A program made the position numbers and the translations under genes. The notes under the pieces are model-generated. The model did not search any database and was not told the DNA's origin. It saw nothing but the letters and a program-made list of their open reading frames with translations. Source: an uncultured Erysipelotrichales bacterium (GTDB lineage Bacteria; Bacillota_I; Bacilli_A; Erysipelotrichales; Coprobacillaceae). From it: a stretch of 16,469 nt of DNA. The stretch lies in contig CAKVJS010000008.1 in NCBI GenBank assembly GCA_934754755.1, forward strand, positions 1 to 16,469, given 5' to 3'. Below, one piece after another: positions 15,045 to 16,469 of this stretch; positions within the stretch are counted from its first letter, which is position 1; every line of letters begins with the position of its first letter.

Positions 15045-16439
15045 ATGGCATTTGATTCATTATCGGAAAGATTGCAGTCGACATTAAAAAAAATGTCAGG
15101 ACAGGGACAGTTAACAGATAAAAATATGGATGAGATGTTGACAGAAATACGCCTTGCTTTATTAGAGGCAGATGTCAACTTCGAAGTAGTTAAAGAGTTT
15201 ATTGCTAGTACAAAGGAAAAAGCGCTAGGACAAGATGTTTTAGGGTCCTTAAAGCCAGGGCAAGTCGTTGTTAAAATTGTTCATGATGAATTGATTCGAC
15301 TATTGGGAGAAACAACCGCATCATTGCAGTTAGATACACGGCCATCCGTTATTATGATGGTTGGTCTGCAAGGTTCTGGTAAAACAACAACAGCTGGAAA
15401 ACTAGCGAACTTACTAGTACAAAAGAAGGGAAAAAAACCTTTATTAGTAGCTGCCGATATTTATCGTCCAGCTGCCGTTGATCAATTAGTACGATTAGGG
15501 GAACAATTACAAATACCGGTATATGAAAAAGGTACGAGTGAAACAGCAGAAACCATTGTACAAGAAGCGATGGTGTATGCAAAAGATAATAATCATGATG
15601 TTATTATTATCGATACCGCAGGACGATTACATATTGATGAACCATTAATGCAAGAATTAGCAGCTATTAAAAGTATAGCTAGTCCAAATGAAATTTTATT
15701 AGTGGTAGACTCCTTAACGGGACAAGATATTGTTAATGTTGCTAGCACATTTACTGAAAAACTAACCATTACGGGTGCCGTTTTAACCAAGTTAGATGGT
15801 GATGCCAGAGGTGGTGGTGCCTTGTCTATTCGCCATATTACCGGAGTTCCGATCAAGTTTATTGGTACTGGCGAAAAATTAGATGCGATTGATGTATTCC
15901 ATCCGGATCGTATGGCCGACCGTATTTTAGGTATGGGGGATGTTGTTTCTTTAGTTGAAAAGGTACAAGATATTTACGATGAGAAGGATACGATGAAAGT
16001 ATTCCGTCGGATGCAATCGGGGACCTTCGGTTTCGATGATATGTTAAAACAAATGCAACAACTACGTAAGTTAGGACCTTTGTCAGGTATATTAAAGATG
16101 CTTCCAGGTATGCCTAAAATGCCGAAAATTAATGATGATGAATCCGAACAAAAATTAAAAATGACGGAATCTATTATTTTTTCCATGACAAAGGAAGAAA
16201 GGCGTGACCCAAGTATTATTTCGCCTTCTCGCAAAAATCGAATTGCTAAAGGATCCGGGAAGTCGATTACCGACCTAAATCGTTTATTAAAGCAATTTGA
16301 GGAATCCAAGAAGATGATGAAGATGATGGCTAGTATGGATCCAGAAACGGGTATGCCGATGGCAGGATCAGGAAGTACCAATGCGATAAATCAGCCGAAT
16401 CATAAAAAAATAAGGCATAAAAAAAGAAAGAAAAAATAG
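15045..16439 (+). CDS. ffh: Signal recognition particle protein Ffh
   Basis: Ffh binds the SRP RNA and signal sequences emerging from the ribosome and, through GTP-dependent pairing with FtsY, brings membrane and secreted proteins to the translocon. The 464 residues contain an N domain (1-90), a G domain with GLQGSGKT (107-114), DIYRPAA (138-144), DTAGR (190-194), TKLDGD (248-253) and GTGEKLDAIDVF (274-285), and a methionine-rich M domain (about 300-440). The M domain includes the RNA-binding SRKNRIAKGSG motif (395-405) and a KMMKMMASMDPETGMPM methionine cluster (423-439). The last 12 residues are strongly basic (KKIRHKKRKKK), as in many Gram-positive Ffh proteins. The ribosome binding site is AAAGGGTG. 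It is the last gene of the visible operon; rpsP often follows, but only 30 bases of sequence remain before the window ends. Confidence 0.97.
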   Translation: MAFDSLSERLQSTLKKMSGQGQLTDKNMDEMLTEIRLALLEADVNFEVVKEFIASTKEKALGQDVLGSLKPGQVVVKIVHDELIRLLGETTASLQLDTRPSVIMMVGLQGSGKTTTAGKLANLLVQKKGKKPLLVAADIYRPAAVDQLVRLGEQLQIPVYEKGTSETAETIVQEAMVYAKDNNHDVIIIDTAGRLHIDEPLMQELAAIKSIASPNEILLVVDSLTGQDIVNVASTFTEKLTITGAVLTKLDGDARGGGALSIRHITGVPIKFIGTGEKLDAIDVFHPDRMADRILGMGDVVSLVEKVQDIYDEKDTMKVFRRMQSGTFGFDDMLKQMQQLRKLGPLSGILKMLPGMPKMPKINDDESEQKLKMTESIIFSMTKEERRDPSIISPSRKNRIAKGSGKSITDLNRLLKQFEESKKMMKMMASMDPETGMPMAGSGSTNAINQPNHKKIRHKKRKKK

Positions 16440-16469
16440 TATTACTCTCCTATAAAAAACAAATGTTTT

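Noticed and set aside
15974..16381. A 135-codon reading frame on the minus strand inside ffh
   Set aside because: It is antisense to the Ffh M domain and has no sign of its own expression or family features.
1..16469. CRISPR array, insertion sequence, tRNA or rRNA gene
   Set aside because: No regularly spaced repeats, transposase-like frame, or tRNA/rRNA-like sequence was seen on either strand.

Overview
This window looks like a chromosomal stretch of a low-GC, endospore-forming member of the Bacillota. Three things point there: an alpha/beta-type small acid-soluble spore protein gene, the gene order ezrA - cysteine desulfurase - thiI - ssp familiar from Bacillus, and the order smc-ftsY-ylxM-ffh. 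The SMC protein is only 978 residues, against roughly 1,180 in Bacillus. That resembles the short SMC (P115 type) of Mollicutes and their relatives, so a lineage near the Erysipelotrichia/Turicibacter side of the Bacillota is my inference, not something the window proves. All supported genes are on the + strand.

Layout. (1) 1-3698: the 3' part of ezrA (cell division), then a cysteine desulfurase and thiI, which together supply sulfur for tRNA 4-thiouridine and possibly thiamine. (2) 3751-4047: a single ssp gene with a 5' hairpin touching its ribosome binding site and a strong terminator. (3) 4069-5659: a promoter, an unrecognised 93-residue protein, acetate kinase (ackA) and a terminator. (4) 5718-6689: an extended -10 promoter and an NrnA-like DHH phosphoesterase. 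(5) 6690-8116: an accessory-looking, AT-rich section with one gene of a poorly understood family (DUF4238-like) between two nearly identical terminator hairpins, followed by a structured non-coding stretch. (6) 8117-16439: a tightly packed seven-gene cluster of response regulator, sensor kinase, xpt, smc, ftsY, ylxM and ffh. Gaps are 15 bases or less and a single extended -10 promoter lies at its head.

How the genes work together. Cluster 6 joins an envelope-sensing two-component system and purine salvage to chromosome segregation (SMC) and to the signal recognition particle pathway (Ffh, its receptor FtsY, and the accessory protein YlxM). The first half is ordinary core physiology: division control, thiolation of tRNA, acetate/ATP overflow metabolism, and degradation of nano-RNA or pAp. 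I found no CRISPR array, insertion sequence, phage gene, tRNA or rRNA. Nothing here is convincingly a new multi-gene system. The best candidates for something undescribed are the DUF4238-like cassette with its matched terminators, the structured stretch beside it, and the unusual coupling of a two-component system to the smc/SRP operon.
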